DNA of 64,000 nt from Branchiostoma floridae. Taxonomy: Eukaryota; Chordata; Leptocardii; Amphioxiformes; Branchiostomatidae. The translations under genes and the position numbers were made by a program. Shown here piece by piece: positions 1 to 15,500 of the stretch (positions are counted from its first letter, which is position 1; every line of letters begins with the position of its first letter). Location of the stretch: NCBI RefSeq assembly GCF_000003815.2, contig NC_049980.1:33882830-33946829 (forward strand). Reading direction: 5' to 3'. The notes below the pieces were generated by a model. It saw only the letters and a program-made list of their open reading frames with translations, did not search any database and was not told the origin of the DNA.

Positions 1-373
1 GGGTTCCAATCATAAGCAGACCCAAATGTTGTGTTCTTGGGTAAGGCACTTTATTTCTATTTCATTACTCAACGAAATAAGCAACTAGTTTTGGTTACGG
101 ATGTCCTCCTTGTGACATTAAGCCGGAGATCCCGCATTTGAAGAGAGCCACTCCCTGAGCATGTTAAAGCTCCCATTGTGCTTAAAAAAAAAGTAGGGGC
201 CGATCCCCATGAAAGGAGATCAAACTATCCAGCCCAGCCTTACGCTGCTTGTGATTAGTACATAACTGGAGTAACGACTAGAGAGATGTTACAGCACACA
301 TCAAGCTCATGAATGTTAAAGGATGTCTGTTAGACCTTGTAACACCAATAAGCAAATGAGAAATAGTGCGTAC

Positions 374-501
374 TTGCACCAGGAGTGCGCCAGCCAGTTC
401 AGCCCATCCAGCTGGTAGTCTCTCAGCTCCAGCCTCTCCGTTCCTCCAAGGTACAGGGGCTGCTTCTTAAGGGCAACAAATCTGGGTCTCTGCTTAAGGA
501 C
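374..501 (-). CDS. CHD1: CHD1 exon: junction of chromodomain 2 and SNF2 helicase
   Basis: It starts after an acceptor TTTAG and reads [14 protein letters not shown], then [17 protein letters not shown], the Q-motif region that precedes helicase motif I in CHD1/2. It ends in phase 2 at donor AA|GTACGC, so the next exon (motif I, nucleotide binding) is left of the window. Its 5' half is duplicated in the upstream intron. Confidence 0.95.
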
Positions 502-3500
502 CTAAACAAAGAAGAAAAAAACAAGAAAAACTTGAGATAAGACAAAAATCAGCGTTTGAACTGCCCAGGTACAGGGGCTGAGTTTTAAGGGCAACAAATC
601 TGGGTCCCTGCTTAAGGACCTAAAAAGAAGACAAAAGCAAAACAAACAAAAAAACATTAAAAATACTTGAGATAAGACAAAAGTCAGTATTTGAACTGCC
701 TAGGTACAGGGTTGCTTCTTAAGTTAAGGGCAACAAACCTGGGAAGCACACAAATATCTACCATGAGACAAATATCTGTGTCTGAAGGGCATGGAAGAAA
801 ATGTACTGTTTGAGCCACAAACACACACAACTTATCAATGGGGTTAAACCTGATTCAAAGGAAGCTTGAAGTTTGGGCTATCTTTTGGGCCTGACTCTAC
901 TTGTTGTAATATTGACATGATCGCAAACTTATGGCATTCTTGAGATAGCAGTGCAAGACTTAGTGTTGCACAAGATTCGGCTGCCTTGTTATCAAAAAGG
1001 CCATCTTTGATCCTTGTTAGTTTTGTTACAGCCTGGTGGAATATTCTATGATATCAAATCACGTAATAACCTACATCAAATAAAACCGTATCGTAAACAA
1101 TAGAATCTATTTCTCTGTTCCTTCAAAGGAATCTTTCCGTGAAAGATACAGTTTGTAGGAACATTTTTTCACAGACAGACTTCTACGACTGTAAGGGAAG
1201 TTGGAAACGGTCAGACATCTGTTTCCAAATTAAAATATCCAGTTGCTTTTTTTGGGACAAATCTTACTACCTGGATGTCTTACCTTCATTAACGTATAAT
1301 GTTAGTCCTACCTTTGCAGTTAGGGTATAGTTTGGGTATAAGAGACCTGTTTCTTCCAGATAAATTCAGTGTCACTGACAAAAACTAGTGGAGGCTAGTT
1401 GAAACGTCTGACCGTTTCCAAAATCATATCCATATGCTTGAGTAACTGCTTTTTGGCATACCTTTGCGGTCATCTTGCCCGGGATTTTCTGGGACTTGTT
1501 CCTGACGTTGTAGCCGTCGACGGCGTCGGGGAAATACATGGAGATGAGCTCTCCATCCTCCCACGAGCACTCGGAGTACGGGAGCCCCTGCCACTTCACT
1601 AGATAGTCGGGAAACCCCGACGCAGAGTTCTTCGCTGGCTGTTGAGCTGTCGGGGTGATAAAATTGTGACTGGTTAGCGTTTTTTTAAAAGGCATTGAAT
1701 TTGTCGTTACACATCCATGCAAAAATATCCGACAGCAAGGTTGGGTGAAACACTACGACAGGAGTGTCAGCAGCTATTAGAAGACGTGGACCAAAAGTGG
1801 AACAGAGCTGCCATTAGTTTCAAATTTTCCTCTTTCTTAAACTTGCTTCATCACCTTTTAGAAATCCTTGACGTAAATGTAAAATCTGGTCTTTCTCTGA
1901 ATGTTGACCCGTCTTGGCAGAAATCATTCCAATCTTTATGTTCTACTTTGCTTCAGAATCTTGCCTTTCCTTTTTGGGGCTTGTTTCATCAAAAGTGGAC
2001 TGATCCTTTTTTTTTCCGTACAGACAGGTCACTTCGTAATGTCAGCTCTGATGTGACAATGCCTAAGACGAAGCTCCTAGGACAGCTGCATGCTTGTCAC
2101 AATCATGCAATACAGAAAGGCTTTCAGCATACACGACCAACAGCAGATGTAATTAACTCCTGCAAACTTTGACAAACTACTTTTCTCCTGAGCCAGTAAA
2201 GAATGGATGATGTGCAGAAGCAATATTGACAAGACAAAGCTGATTTGGCATAAGCATACAGCAAACACTCTGCATACAAACAGACAACTTTTCTACACTG
2301 ACCAAGAATCATTTATAATTACAACCATGGAAGTTTTCCAGGTGTCATAAACGACAGAACATAAATTCATTTTGGCTTAAATATTTCAACAGACAGCAAA
2401 CAACCTTGCATTCACAATATCTTTGCACAGACAAATGAGGGACATAAAAGCATTTCATTTCTTGTCATTGCATGTATGCAGAATAAAAAAAAAGAAGATG
2501 CTCGACAGGACAACCTAAAAGCACACATGAAGTCACTGTTAAACGGTCTGTAACAGAAACATGACAAGAAATGAATTACTTTTATGCTTTGTCACACACT
2601 GCCACACTTTCACACATGACCATGAAAAGCAGTAAGGACAAAAAGTTTGCACACAAGCCTGAAACCCAGCTGGGACCCCCGTCACACATAGCCGACCATG
2701 GCTCTCTCCTGACCACGGTAGGGACCAAGCCATGAGGAAGATCATCTGTGGTTGGGGGTTGGTCGGGGAGGTTGACCTCTTGATTTTTGTTGTTTGTGAC
2801 AGCTGTCTTAGGTTAAGGTCACATTTCAAAACCGGGGCCCGGCCGGGCAGCTTTTTGGAGCGAAAATAATTATATAAAATACATCAAGATACACGAAAAT
2901 GTCAAAATAAGATCTGATACATGGGCATGATTTGTGTATATTTCTAGGCATACTTTTCGTTTCTTAAAACATCCCGGCCGAGCCCCGCTTTAGAAATGTG
3001 ACCTAAGCCTTACTAGGCCTAGGAAAAAATGTTGTGTTTTCTGTTTCAGACCAGAGAAAAAAAGGGTCGTTTAATAGGTAGGGATTATCTTTTTTTTCTT
3101 GTAATTTTTTTGGGGGGCTGGTCAAAACTCTACTGATACAAAATACAATACAGTTGAAGTCAACAAAGTATTCTGAAATGCATGAAGACCTTGTTTGTCT
3201 TGCCATGTCAAACTTAAATTTTGTGCCATTATGCACTTTTATCCTTCATTAGATAGGACAAGCAGTGTTTTTACTTGAATAGGAAGTAGGCTCAATAAAA
3301 ATACTATGTATGTGACTCTACTGCCCACCAGGTTTTTCTAGGGTAGGTAGGGAAACAGCCAACGCAACATTTTTTCTTAGGCCTTACTAAGTGTGAAAAG
3401 TAATATTTTGCTTGGCAGCCACAAGAGGAGCTGGAATCGGAATGATTCTAGGCTACTCCCAACCCAGCACAGACCTTGCTTGGCGAGTGGTCGGGAGGAA

Positions 3501-6500
3501 AGTCATGGGAAGGCCCTGAGTGTGTGACAGGGGCCTGAGAGTGAGGGAGGGAGCGAGTGAGAGAGAAAGAGAGAGAAGCTCCCCTACCAGGAGCCCCCTC
3601 GTTACGTGACACTCTCCCACCTGAGGTCTTGCTCCTGTGGGCTGAAAAAGCAACACAGGTACTGTAAACTCACTGATTTTCGCCGTGGTTTCATTTCGCG
3701 GTAGAAGCAAAAAGGATGTCTTTGCTGTGTTTCATGTTTGGTGTTGGAAAAATTCTGTAGCTCAGTTTTACTTTGGAATAGCATATTTGTGATGTCGAGA
3801 TTTTTTTTTTTAATTAAAAGGTCACCGCGAAAATAAAACCACAGCGAACATTTCAAGAATTACAGTACATCACATCAACTAAACCCATCCTAACAAGAAG
3901 AGCACAAAACTTTTTTTCTTCACATTCCTACCCAACATTCAACAACTGTTTCTATTCCTGTTATAATGGTTGAACTCAATCCTATGTAAACTTAACTTAT
4001 TTCCATAGTACAAAGCTTAACTTTCTTATAACTTATTTCTCATGTTTCAGCAATTCATTTTGGGTTCAATGATACAGAATGCTACATAATAGCCTGATTA
4101 CATGAACCATTACTACATTGTGTAATAAATATTAAAAGCATGAAGATAAAACTGCAGATATCTACTTATGCAAGAACATGCCAGTGCTGGTCAAAGACAA
4201 AACCTCCATTAGCGTCCCATTAGTTTCTTTTATGAAAAATGGTATTGGACTTTACCACCTTCATATTTGCGCAAAAAAGGCATGTGAAGTATTCACTTTG
4301 TATGTATGACACTGTTAAGAAAATGTTCGCACTGGCATATCCATAATTTGCATGCATTAATCAATGCTGCATCTTCAAGCCTAGTTTTTAAAAATCTAGT
4401 CCATATTTGATTTCTTGGGTGTTGTGAAAATGCAAATAAAAGATCTGCCGGTGAGTTCTCATGGCATAAATGCAGTAACTGAAATGCCTCTGATCATCCC
4501 TACACATTGTCAATATCAGGCTATCAAAATATCCCAAAAGACTAGATATCAAACTTACAGTCAACACTGCACAATAAGACCACTTCAGGAAAACAATAAA
4601 ATATGGTCACTATAGATAGACTTCTTGATGCTTGTATCGATGGGAAAACTTTATCTTAAAAAGGGACTGTCAAAAAGTGGTCACACTGGTCAGGTGGTCC
4701 TTATGAAAAATTGGTCACTTGTGCAGTTTTGACTGTACTTTCACTTGAACAAGTTTAAAGTGGATACTTATATATATAACAAGATACAATATGGAAGAGC
4801 AAAGGGTATTAGAATGAGCAAAGTTTCCTGAATGTTATGATCCAAACGTTATGATCCAAACACACGTTAACGTTAGTAGTAAGGAAGTTTGTGAGTAGTA
4901 AAGGGGCAAACCTTGCCAAACGAGAGTCCATGATCCAAACACACGTTAACTTTAGTAGTAAGGAAGTTTGTGAGTAGTAAAGGGGCAAACCTTGCCAAAC
5001 GAGAGTCCATGATCCAAACACACGTTAACTTTAGTAGTAAGGAAGTTTGTGAGTAGTAAAGGGGCAAACCTTGCCAAACGAGAGTCCATGATCCAAACAC
5101 ACGTTAACTTTAGTAGTAAGGAAGTTTGTGAGGAGCAAAGAGGCAAACCTTGCCAAACGAGAGTCCACACGTTGAGTTTGGTCGGGATACGGTGGGGACA
5201 AAGGCTTTGGCTGACGTCACGGTACCACGAAACATGCGAGTTGTGCAGCAAACATTGCAAAAGCAAAGAAGTGCCCACTAAACACTGATTTTCTCTACCA
5301 CATGCACAGCCATTCACTTGCTGGGGATGGAGATGCATCGTGCATCTATCTTGCTACCAAGCACTGCGCTAATGCCTTCAAATAAAAAAAAAACACAACT
5401 ACGAACAGTTACAATTGCCATTCGTTTCAACGTGCAAACAGATTCAGTGCTTCTAGCTCTGCTGTTGCTTGGACTGAAGTCAGACCACATGCCACGGTGC
5501 CTGCTGGTTTTAACGAAGACAATGACATGCAGAGCTGTCAGGGATTAAAATTTGATTTTGGGAATAGGTATAACCTAAAATTTCGGGTGCGCAGGAAAAT
5601 TTTGCAGTTCGCATCATGCAAAAAGAAAGCAGAATTTCAAAAAACAAAATCTTATACAAACATGCACCAGTGCACCAACAGTCAAAAACTGGGAGTACAA
5701 ACTAGCATATGCACCAAGCATTTCGAGCCATGGCTAGTTATGATTACTATGTGCATGGCGATAAAATGTGTCCCACCACCACTGCTGGTAGGGGAAGAAC
5801 TCAAAATCAAAACAGGGCTGTGGTGCAAATATTGTGGGAGATACAAGTGCAGTGGCACATAAAAACACAGTAAGCCAATTCATTGTTTAAACTGCTCATG
5901 CTCAGCAAGATGCATTGTGGGTAAAATGTCAAAGTTGAAGGCCCCTGAGACATAGACGGTACACATCTGGACATTGTTATGTAAACAGACATGATCTACA
6001 CGTGAACTGTTTACAAGTTAGCTGCCTTCACTTTTGACATATTACCCACAATGCTTCTCACTGTGCATGTGCAATTGGAACCATGACCAGGCCTATTACG
6101 TGCATGACACTTATCAAATGTGTCCCACCAATGGTGAGGTTGGGGGTTTGGGGTGAAACCAAAAATCAAAATAAGGCTGTGGTAGAAAAAGTACAAACCG
6201 AGGGAGATGTAATAAATGCAGCGGGGGCACATTAGAAAGGAAACAGACGTTCGCATGTTTGTGGTACCGCGAGAGCCAGCCAAGCGCCGGTTGTCCGCCC
6301 CCGTATGCCCGGAACGTTGCGCGGGCGAGACTTACATTGCGTGCCATGCTCAAGCGGCTGTGGGGCGGCGGGATACGCCGGCGGGGCGGCGGGATACGCC
6401 ATACCTATGATTCTCTCCACCTGCTGGTAGGCACTCAGGAGGTCTTCGTTCATCTCCGACTGGCACTCAAGGTACTCCAGGTCCTCTGGGGATGCCTGGT

Positions 6501-9500
6501 CCTTCCTACAGGGGTACAGGTGTCAGGTATTGATAGATAAATAGATAAATTATAGGTATTCCTTCAGCCTGGTAATATAGCTAGGGGTGGGTACAGAAAA
6601 TTTAGGTCCACATCTGGTTCAGGTCCAGAGGATCAGGTCCAGGTCCAGGTCCAGGTCCAGACCTGAATCTGGACATAATTGTCTAAGAAAAGTTGTTAAT
6701 GAGTGACAGTCAAAACAATGGTCCATTTCGCTAGAAAGAAATTTGTTTGGTGGAGTATTTCACTCCCAATGGCGCTCTAAAATCCTACAAGGCTAACAGC
6801 CTCTGTACAATTGACTGTAAAATTTGGTAGAAATGACTATAGACTCTCCTCTACTTTGCTATTGTCATTTTCTTTGGATGATAGAAAACAACAAAACATA
6901 CAAAGGCTTAGACCATAGGGCGTTGTTAAGAAGTCTTATATTGATGACAGACTTGTTTAACTTTAAGGCCTTGCAGTACTTAAGGTCAAGTAACGCCTAC
7001 CACTGTTGAAGGTCGTTCTTCTTCTTCATGTAGTTCTCCAGCTTCTTGATGCCCTTGACCTTCTGCTCTGCCAGGGTGGCCTCTGACTCCCAGGTGTTGT
7101 GCAGGTGAGACCAGTCCTTCCACTTGATCAGGTACTGGGTCTCCGTCTCGTCTGCTTCCGGGTCGGGAGGCTTGTTCGCCACGGCCGCGTCAGCAGCGTA
7201 CATCGTCGTTATTGCACCAGTGCCTGGCAGAAAAGGGAAAAGAAATGGACAAAAAGGGAAAAGTTTAGAATTGCGATGAAGTAAACTTGCACATTGCTTC
7301 ACATGGATAAGGAAAAAGTGTACACACTTGGTCCAATACAAAACTGTAGAACATTGTTCACGTTGTACTCACTCCCTTTCTTGCCGGTCCTGTGGTTCAG
7401 AACCCGCTCGATGGCCTCAGCATCATCATTCTCCTCCTCCTTTGCAGCGATCTCCATCAGATCATCCGAGTCGGTCGCATCCGGACTCTCCTCTTTGTAA
7501 CTAAGACAAACACAGAAGGTCAATTCATTAGTGTTCGATTACTTAGTCTTGAACAACCTGAAATGGTACCACATTCCCCCATCCCAACTGCAGTCATCCA
7601 CTGCTGATAGAAGTTGGTCTCCAGAGTGTTTGCCTCTGATAATTCTGATAGAGTCGAGTTGCACAAAAGATGTTACAATGGTACTGGTTTCCAATGCTTG
7701 GCACTCAGCATTTGGGAAAGAGTATGGCAGTTGAACACACACCAGTACCAGTGGACTAGCTGTAGTGATTGTAGAGTTCAAATGAAGACTCATCTGTCAA
7801 GTCAAGTCTGTGTTGGTAGAATTGCACAAAGTTGTGTGGCTCAAGGGCTAAAATGGAGATGGGCACTGCCCTATGCACCATCAGGTGCAGAATGGGCTTT
7901 TAATCAGATTTTATTTCCATTGATGGAAGGAAACTGGGTGGTTCAGGGACCATAATGAATGAGTACCAGCTGCGTACCTGACATTAGCAGCAGCTTTTCT
8001 CCTGGAGAGTCTTTTCTGCTCCCGCTCGCTCAGACTGCCGGCGCGCTTCCGCCCCTGATTGTTGGCAGCCGACTTCCCCTTGATGGGGGCTTTCCCTTCA
8101 GACAACAAGGAAAAACATCAGGATATTAACATCTGGCTCCACTAGGTGTATAAGCTGTTGTTCCTGCATTTAATACTAAATTACAATTTTTTAGTTACAA
8201 ATTTCCAGTATAAAAGTGCACATTTCAGATTGACTTAGATCTCAACATTCATCATGTAAATCACTGGCTTTTGAAATTCTTTGTACAACCAGTATATAAT
8301 CAGCTGCCAACACATGGTGACTGTCTGCCACCTTCCTCAGGGTAATACTGACTGGTTCTACTTCGGACTGCAGTTAGGTGTTGCTGCTGCAGTACTCCCC
8401 ACTGCAGCTAGGTGTCACAGCTGCAGTACTTCACACTGCAGCTAGGTGTCGCTGCTTCTGTACTCCACACTACTTTTTGGGACCTGTAACTAGATTACTT
8501 TCACAGTACGGTGTCAGTACAGGTGCATATCCCTACCTCTGACCCTGGCCTGCGGGCGTGCTGCGGGCCTGGCCGCGGGTTTGGCTCGTCTCTTCACTGT
8601 GTAGTCATCACTGCTGCCGGAGTCGTTATCATCATCATCATCATCATCGTCATCACCATCACTGTCACTGTTTGCCTCCCAGTTTTCACTCCTGGGGAGA
8701 GGGACAGGCAACAAACTTTACAAAGGGTTTCAAGGTCCAAGTGATTGACTTGCAACTGGAAGGTTTTGGGTTCAGTGTTATGTGTTGAAGAGAACCCTCC
8801 TTGGTAGGGCCCAGAGGTGTAAGAAAGAAAGAAGAGAGAGAAACAAGAGAGAGAGAGAGATGTAAGGTTGGCTGGGACAGGATCATGAGTGAAGAATGAA
8901 TACTGTTGATCACGATCTTGTGTGTTTGGTGATCTGTAAGGAACTTTCAGCACCCTGACTGGTTCATATCAAAAGAGTTGAAAAATGGTAAAAGTTTCTT
9001 TCTCTGCTTAGTACTTAGCACTTACGAGAAAGAGTATGGGTTGAACACCTCCCACTACAAGTGGACTAGCCATCTGCTGTAGTGGCCTGTGGACTATAGA
9101 AGCAGAGATGGGCAGTGCCATTATATACTAAAGGGGTGTGGGGATGATTTTAAATTTAACTTTTACATTCAACTTTCAGGATCAACATAAAGGAAAGGCA
9201 GGTAATATCATCTACATCCTGACTGCAAGAAGACAGTACTTGTACAAACTATTTCTCACATCCCACTGAAAAGTGTTTTGCACATTAGGCACGTTCATGG
9301 TTTGAATGCTACTGCCATGTCTCAAACTTACGATTTTCTTTTTCTTCTGGATTTTGCTGATATGTTTTTTCTTCTTTTGCGGTGATCTTCATCATCGTCT
9401 TCATCCTCGTTATCTTCATCAGACTCCTGCAGTCAGACAAGAAAACAGGATTTAACAGACGATATTGCCACAGTGGTCCCAAGATTCAAGAAGGGATATT

Positions 9501-12500
9501 TAGTACATGTACTACAGATTAAGAGTAAAAAGCAGCACCTTTAACCTTGTCCACAATACACCAACCATGACTGTCACAGTTAGCGGTTCCACCAATGAGA
9601 GAGTGGCTGCATGTCTGTCAAAAATTTGCATTTTCATGTTTTCATTTTGCATCACTTTGTTTTGACAGCGGTGGAAGGATTGGACTATTGTTGATGAAAC
9701 ATGAAGACTATGCACAAAATAACATGCAACTTTGAACTGTATTGCATCACAGTGATCTCACCCATAGTGAACCTGTTTGACAGTAAACGGGTTGTAGTCT
9801 GCCATGAGTATGATTTAACATCTGAATAACAAAATTTTGATACACCATCCAAATGCCAAATCCACTAATACGTATCTAATCATCCTCAAAATTCATTTAC
9901 TGTTTACAAAATGTTTGTGATGATTTCAGTTTTTGGATGAAACTATTTTGCACTACACTGGGTGGTGCTACAAAAACTAAACCAGAACAAACACTAAGTC
10001 TTAGAGATTCCACATAAACAACAAAAGTTATACATGTGTTTGATGGAAAAAGTTGTACAACAAAATGCAGGGCTTGAAACATCCCATGCAATTTGCAAAA
10101 CATTTTCAACCTTGCCAAGAAAAACTAATAAAATAATAAAAATAAAAAATCACAAGAGTACTGACAAGGTGGCATTTTGGCGAGCTTGAATAAATTAACA
10201 CATCATCAACCACACACTGCAGACAACGGAAGGAAAGAAGTTTGATCGTTTCAACGATCAGATGCTGCTGTAAGATCACTCAAAAGAAAACAGGTTCCTT
10301 GTGTGACCGGGCCGGCAGTACCTCCGTGCCTACATTATATCTGCTGGGTTCCTTCCGGGCGCGGCTGGACCGGCGCACACCGTACATGTCCGGATACTCA
10401 TCCCACATCTGATAAACAAACAAACAAACAAACAAGAAATCAACAACACAACAATCAGATGTGTAAAATCAGTCAAATAACTACAAACGTTAACTTGAAA
10501 GTTCAACTACTAGTATGTTCTATCGCATAACGTGACCGCAGTGGATTGTTCATTCCTTGACAAAGGCTGGTGCTGTTCAGTCGAAAATTTGGGTGAGTCC
10601 AATTGTTGTGTTGGATATTACAATAATACCTACAAATGTTTAAAGGTCACAATCATTAAAACCTAGGGAAAATGTCATGTTTCCTGTCCTAAAAAAAAAT
10701 TAGGGTTGGCAGGTAGGGATTATCTTCTTTTTACCACTTGGTTTGCCAAAAGTGATACAATACAAATATAACGAAGAAAAACTGAAACGTATGAGGACAC
10801 TTATACTTTCAATGTCAAACTTCAATTCTGTACATTATGGTTATGAAATCTGTAGACATATTTATCCTTCATTACATACGACAAGCAGTTTTTTTACTTG
10901 AATAGGAAGCAGGCTGACTAAAAATTCTAACTGGAAACAATGTGACACTACTGCCCACTATATAAAAACAAACTTCAAGTCAAAGAAAAGGCGCTGTGAG
11001 ATCGCAGAACTAAAAGCCAACGTGCTGATTTGAATAAAGTTCCTAAACGGGGAACATGCGACTCCAGCGTCTTCTCTGAAGATGTGGCGTAAGTGTGAAC
11101 GGTTGGCTTGAGGTTGTCCTTCCCCACATATACTATACTACAAGCCAAAGAAAGTTCTAACGTTACCAAAAACAGTACAGAAGAAGTCTGTAACTTTCCC
11201 ACCTGTTTGAGATCGGCAAGTCTGTCCTTCTTGGGCATCTTGCCAGCTTGGTCCTTATTATCAGTGGCTTGATCATTCGATTCATCTCCATCCTCCTCCT
11301 CCTCCTCCTGATTATCCCCCTTGGTACTCTCATTTCCAGACCCGCTCTGAGAACTGGACCCGGACCCTGACCCGGACTTGGACTCTGATTCTGATTGGCT
11401 GCCGGAGTCGGAGCTGCTTCCTGATTGGCTGCTGGAGCTGGAGCCGGATTTTGATTGGTCCTCATCGTTGCTGTCCTCTGACCCAGAGTTACTCTCATCT
11501 GAGCTATGAAAAATCAAAGAGAAGAAAAACTTTGAATATACAAAAGCAATAAGCTCAACTTCAGACAATCAAATCAACGTCAGGGCTTGAAATGTGCACC
11601 TTTGTGTACCAAAAACTAGAGCCATGCACTTGTAATCATATCGCATAGGTGCACTTGTACACCTAAATATTTTGTTATGAGCTACTACTATGCAGGACAT
11701 TGTTGACAAGTGTCAGAAATAGCATCTTTGTTGTACCATAAATTATTTAAGATGCAAGCTCTGAAGACAGGCGTAAGGTTTGTAATTAAGTTCTGTTGGC
11801 ATTTGTGTTGAACACTCAAAATCTTTTCTGTGCGCCTAAATGTTTGGGTTAGGTGCATACGTGCTCCTATTCCAAAGAAAGAAATTTCAATGCCTGAATA
11901 TAGAAAGGTAATCTGAAGAATAAAAATGACAAACAGATAATTATAAAATTATGTTAAAGGATAACTCAAAGCACAAACCTAAATTGACATTTTAAAAAAA
12001 CTGGATACAAATGTACAAAGAAAGGCCATCTCTACCTTGAGCATTCCTTTTGGCCCTCAGGCTATTTCTACTTGTTTGACGTTTGTAAAATAACTTGTAC
12101 ACTAACTAACTAAGTGTGGTGGTTTATTTGTATGTGATGATTATTATAACAGATTTAGACAATTCGGGAAAGGGTCAGCTTTTTTCTGCTCATGTAAGTT
12201 CGCTTTGTTGTGAAATAAACATAAATAAATAACTTTGTTTTCATCATCTACTAAAAACAACACTACAGCAAGTACACAACACCAACACAAATCCTTCACT
12301 TCCACATCTCTTACCCTTTAGTCATCTTTCTAGCAGCATGGAAAGTGAAAAGGGAGAAGAAAGTTACTTTAAGTTTAAGAACATTCCAAGACCTCTGCAA
12401 TCATTCAAACTTATTAGTTATACTTCAACATTCAAACACTTCAAAACTGAAACAGCAACAAACGATACTGCATTTTCTGAAGTGTGCTGTGCCTTAAAGT

Positions 12501-15500
12501 TTTCTTCAGTAACATACACAGCATACACTTTTAAAAATCATGCGGCTGTACAGTTTGAATAGCTTGAACAATGGAAAACCACATCAATGTAGCATGTTGT
12601 ACGACTTCAAGTGACTGACATGGAACGGTCCATGGTCAGGGTTAGAAAACGTGTTTTGGTGGTCGCGCTAATTTTCTAGGTGAAGGTGTAATATAAACTG
12701 GACCTTTTCCTGCCAACCATTGATATCTCTATCCACTATTTTCACCCCATAGTATTGTAGGCTTTCATTGTGTCCGTACAGATGGAGTCTGATATTATCT
12801 GCTACTTCCCAGCGAGTTAGCAGTGGGTTTGACACCCCTGGTCACGGAATATCACAAGTATCGAGCAATTAGAAATTACACAAATGTTCTGGAGGCATTC
12901 TTACATTTGTATACATATAAGATCAATTTTGCGTTTATTACACAATGACTTGACGAGCAAACAGATTTTCCCAATCTTCAAAGAAACACATACAAGCTCT
13001 CTCATACACTTATTGTTTGCAATGGCTAACAGTAACACCAAGCTTCTTAAAACTTTGAAAGAGCCGCAAAAATGTAAAATTTGCAACTAAAACTTGTCAG
13101 ACCAGCAAAACGGCATCTACAAAACCTGCCCTATCTCGTGGCAGTCTCAAAACTGAGATTCTGTGCTTCGTTCTCAAAAAGACTACGTAACAGACACCAC
13201 TGTTGGTAAAACTGTTTGACTGGATAACATGTAGTACAACATAACTACCCTCACTGTTGTTTTTGTATAGCAAGCTTTGTGATAGCAGAAATCAAGGGTA
13301 CAGAGCAGTACATACATGGGGAGAAAAATATGAAAGCTACTCACATCCATTCTAAAAATTAAAGAGGTTGGAAGGTAAAATTGTTTAACAGTAGCTTCTA
13401 CTAAACCAAGGCCCGACCATGCTTTCCATGGCTGTGGAGGCCATTCAGTAAAAATGGGGTCAACGCCCTGATTTCCAACCTACATTAACAATAGGTAACT
13501 ATGTGTAACCAATGAACCACAGAAAAGAAAGCTCAAGCTCCTTAAAAACAACAAAACATGGGCAATGTAGTGGTTTAAAAATATACAGTTTGACATTAGT
13601 ATGAAAGTCTGGTTTCATGAGTCTATAACATGCTAGTTTACAATAGAACCACAGACGTGGGTCTTCACCCTTGCTGTTTGTTCTATTTAATGTGCTACAT
13701 TATAGAAAATGGCCTGTCACAAGATAAAATTGATTAATAGAACGATCAAATACATTTTCTGGAGAAAAACAGCTAGAATGTTTGCCTTCTCAAACAAGTC
13801 ATGACAGCTTATACTGGGCAGAACACAGAGTAAACATACAGCAAAGGTCAATTTTTCAACTACACAACTGAATCAACACTGTCAAGGTTTATCCATTAAA
13901 TACTTCTTTTAGCTGTACCAAAAACTATCAAAATTGTACATCAAATGATCTCAAAAGACACTGATTAAGCTAGCCAATGACAAGAGAGTAGCAAACAAAA
14001 AACTGCTGATACAAGAACACTGCACCAAAAATGCATATTTCCCTTCTACACAACATACTGACAAGAAGAAAATCCCAGAATATATCAAAAATACATTCTT
14101 ATTTGTCTAATTTCTACAAATATCATAACCAAGGAATTATTCTGTACACACTATACCCAGGTCTTTGCCACAATACCAGCTTTTGAGATAGCTTGAAGCC
14201 CAGTCAGTACAGCTGTGTTCTCCCATGCCAAAATAATCCAAACATATTTGCCTGCCACAAAACACATCAACAAAGAGAAAATCTGCAACATATAATGGAA
14301 GATACATCTAAAATTGTCTAATATCTATGAATATTAACACCATAAAGTTACTCCGTCCACACTATAGCCAGGTCTTTGCCACAACGCCAGCTGCTGAGAT
14401 TGTCTGAAGCCCAGCCAGTACAACTGTGTTCTCCCTTGCAGAGGGCCCCTGCCGTCACAGACATGATGTCATCGCTTACATTTCAAAATGAGCTGACCAA
14501 TGGGAGCGCGGGCCCCTCAGAACAGGCATTTCATGAGGCAGGTAGCAGCTTCAACGTACAGACTCACAGAGCTAGCTGTTCTGTGGATAAGCTAGGGACA
14601 CGCAGAGCTACTATAACTGTAGTACATCGATGTACATAAGGACAAAACAGTTGGAGAAGAGATACCCAGGAAAACTATACACACCGATAGTGAATGTCCA
14701 TTTGTATTGGTAGAAATCAATCTGAAGTGAACTTGAGCTTTCCAACACAAAAATTGTAAACACTGACGTCACAGAATCAGTGCATTCCTCATTCTCTGAC
14801 AAAGACTGGAGTTAGACAATCAAAAATCTGGGCATGTCAAATTTTTGTGTCAGACTTTACAACTTGAAGTTGGCCTCAAAAGTTCAAGACAAAGACTTTC
14901 ATTTAAGATAGAGCTTTCTTTTAATCTACCTATCTTCTATAGAAAAGGTTCTTGATATACAGAACAGTCTTGAGGCATCTTTTATTTGGTATGAACCTGC
15001 GAAATACGTTTTCTAATAAATTTTGTGCTCAAGAAACTCTGTACTTTTGCCTGCATATATAACGTCCTTAATCTATTACTTTCGGTTTCAAACCTTCTCC
15101 TTTAAGTGTCTTGCTGTAAAGCAAGTTACTCTGATAACTTACAGCCTCATGCTATTTCATTTGTATATCATCAGCCTTTTTTTCAGAGGCTGGAAAGTTC
15201 AAAGTTCATGTACAAAGTTTCAACACCTTTGACAACTGACTGAATATGCAAACTTTCAAAGACAATGAAAAGCTTGAGTAGAGGCCCCATTACTGCTTCA
15301 AAATAATTTGTAAATATGTAGATATTAATTTCATGTTTATGTTTATGGGGTGAAAGTTATCAAAGAAGAGAGGATACAAATGTATCTTTTTTTTAACAGC
15401 ATCAATAAAATTAACTGTGTCAAATGCTGAGACAAATTCAAGACTACAGTAAATTTCTAATGTTCATCATGTTCTTCACAGTTTTTGAAGGGTTTTGGAC

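Noticed and set aside
4809-5338. Repeated ORFs reading [13 protein letters not shown]
   Set aside because: Produced by the 79-bp minisatellite; repeats in three frames with no splice context.
8511-8788. Plus-strand ORFs with Ile or His runs
   Set aside because: Reverse-strand reading of the GAT/GAC aspartate run in a CHD1 exon.
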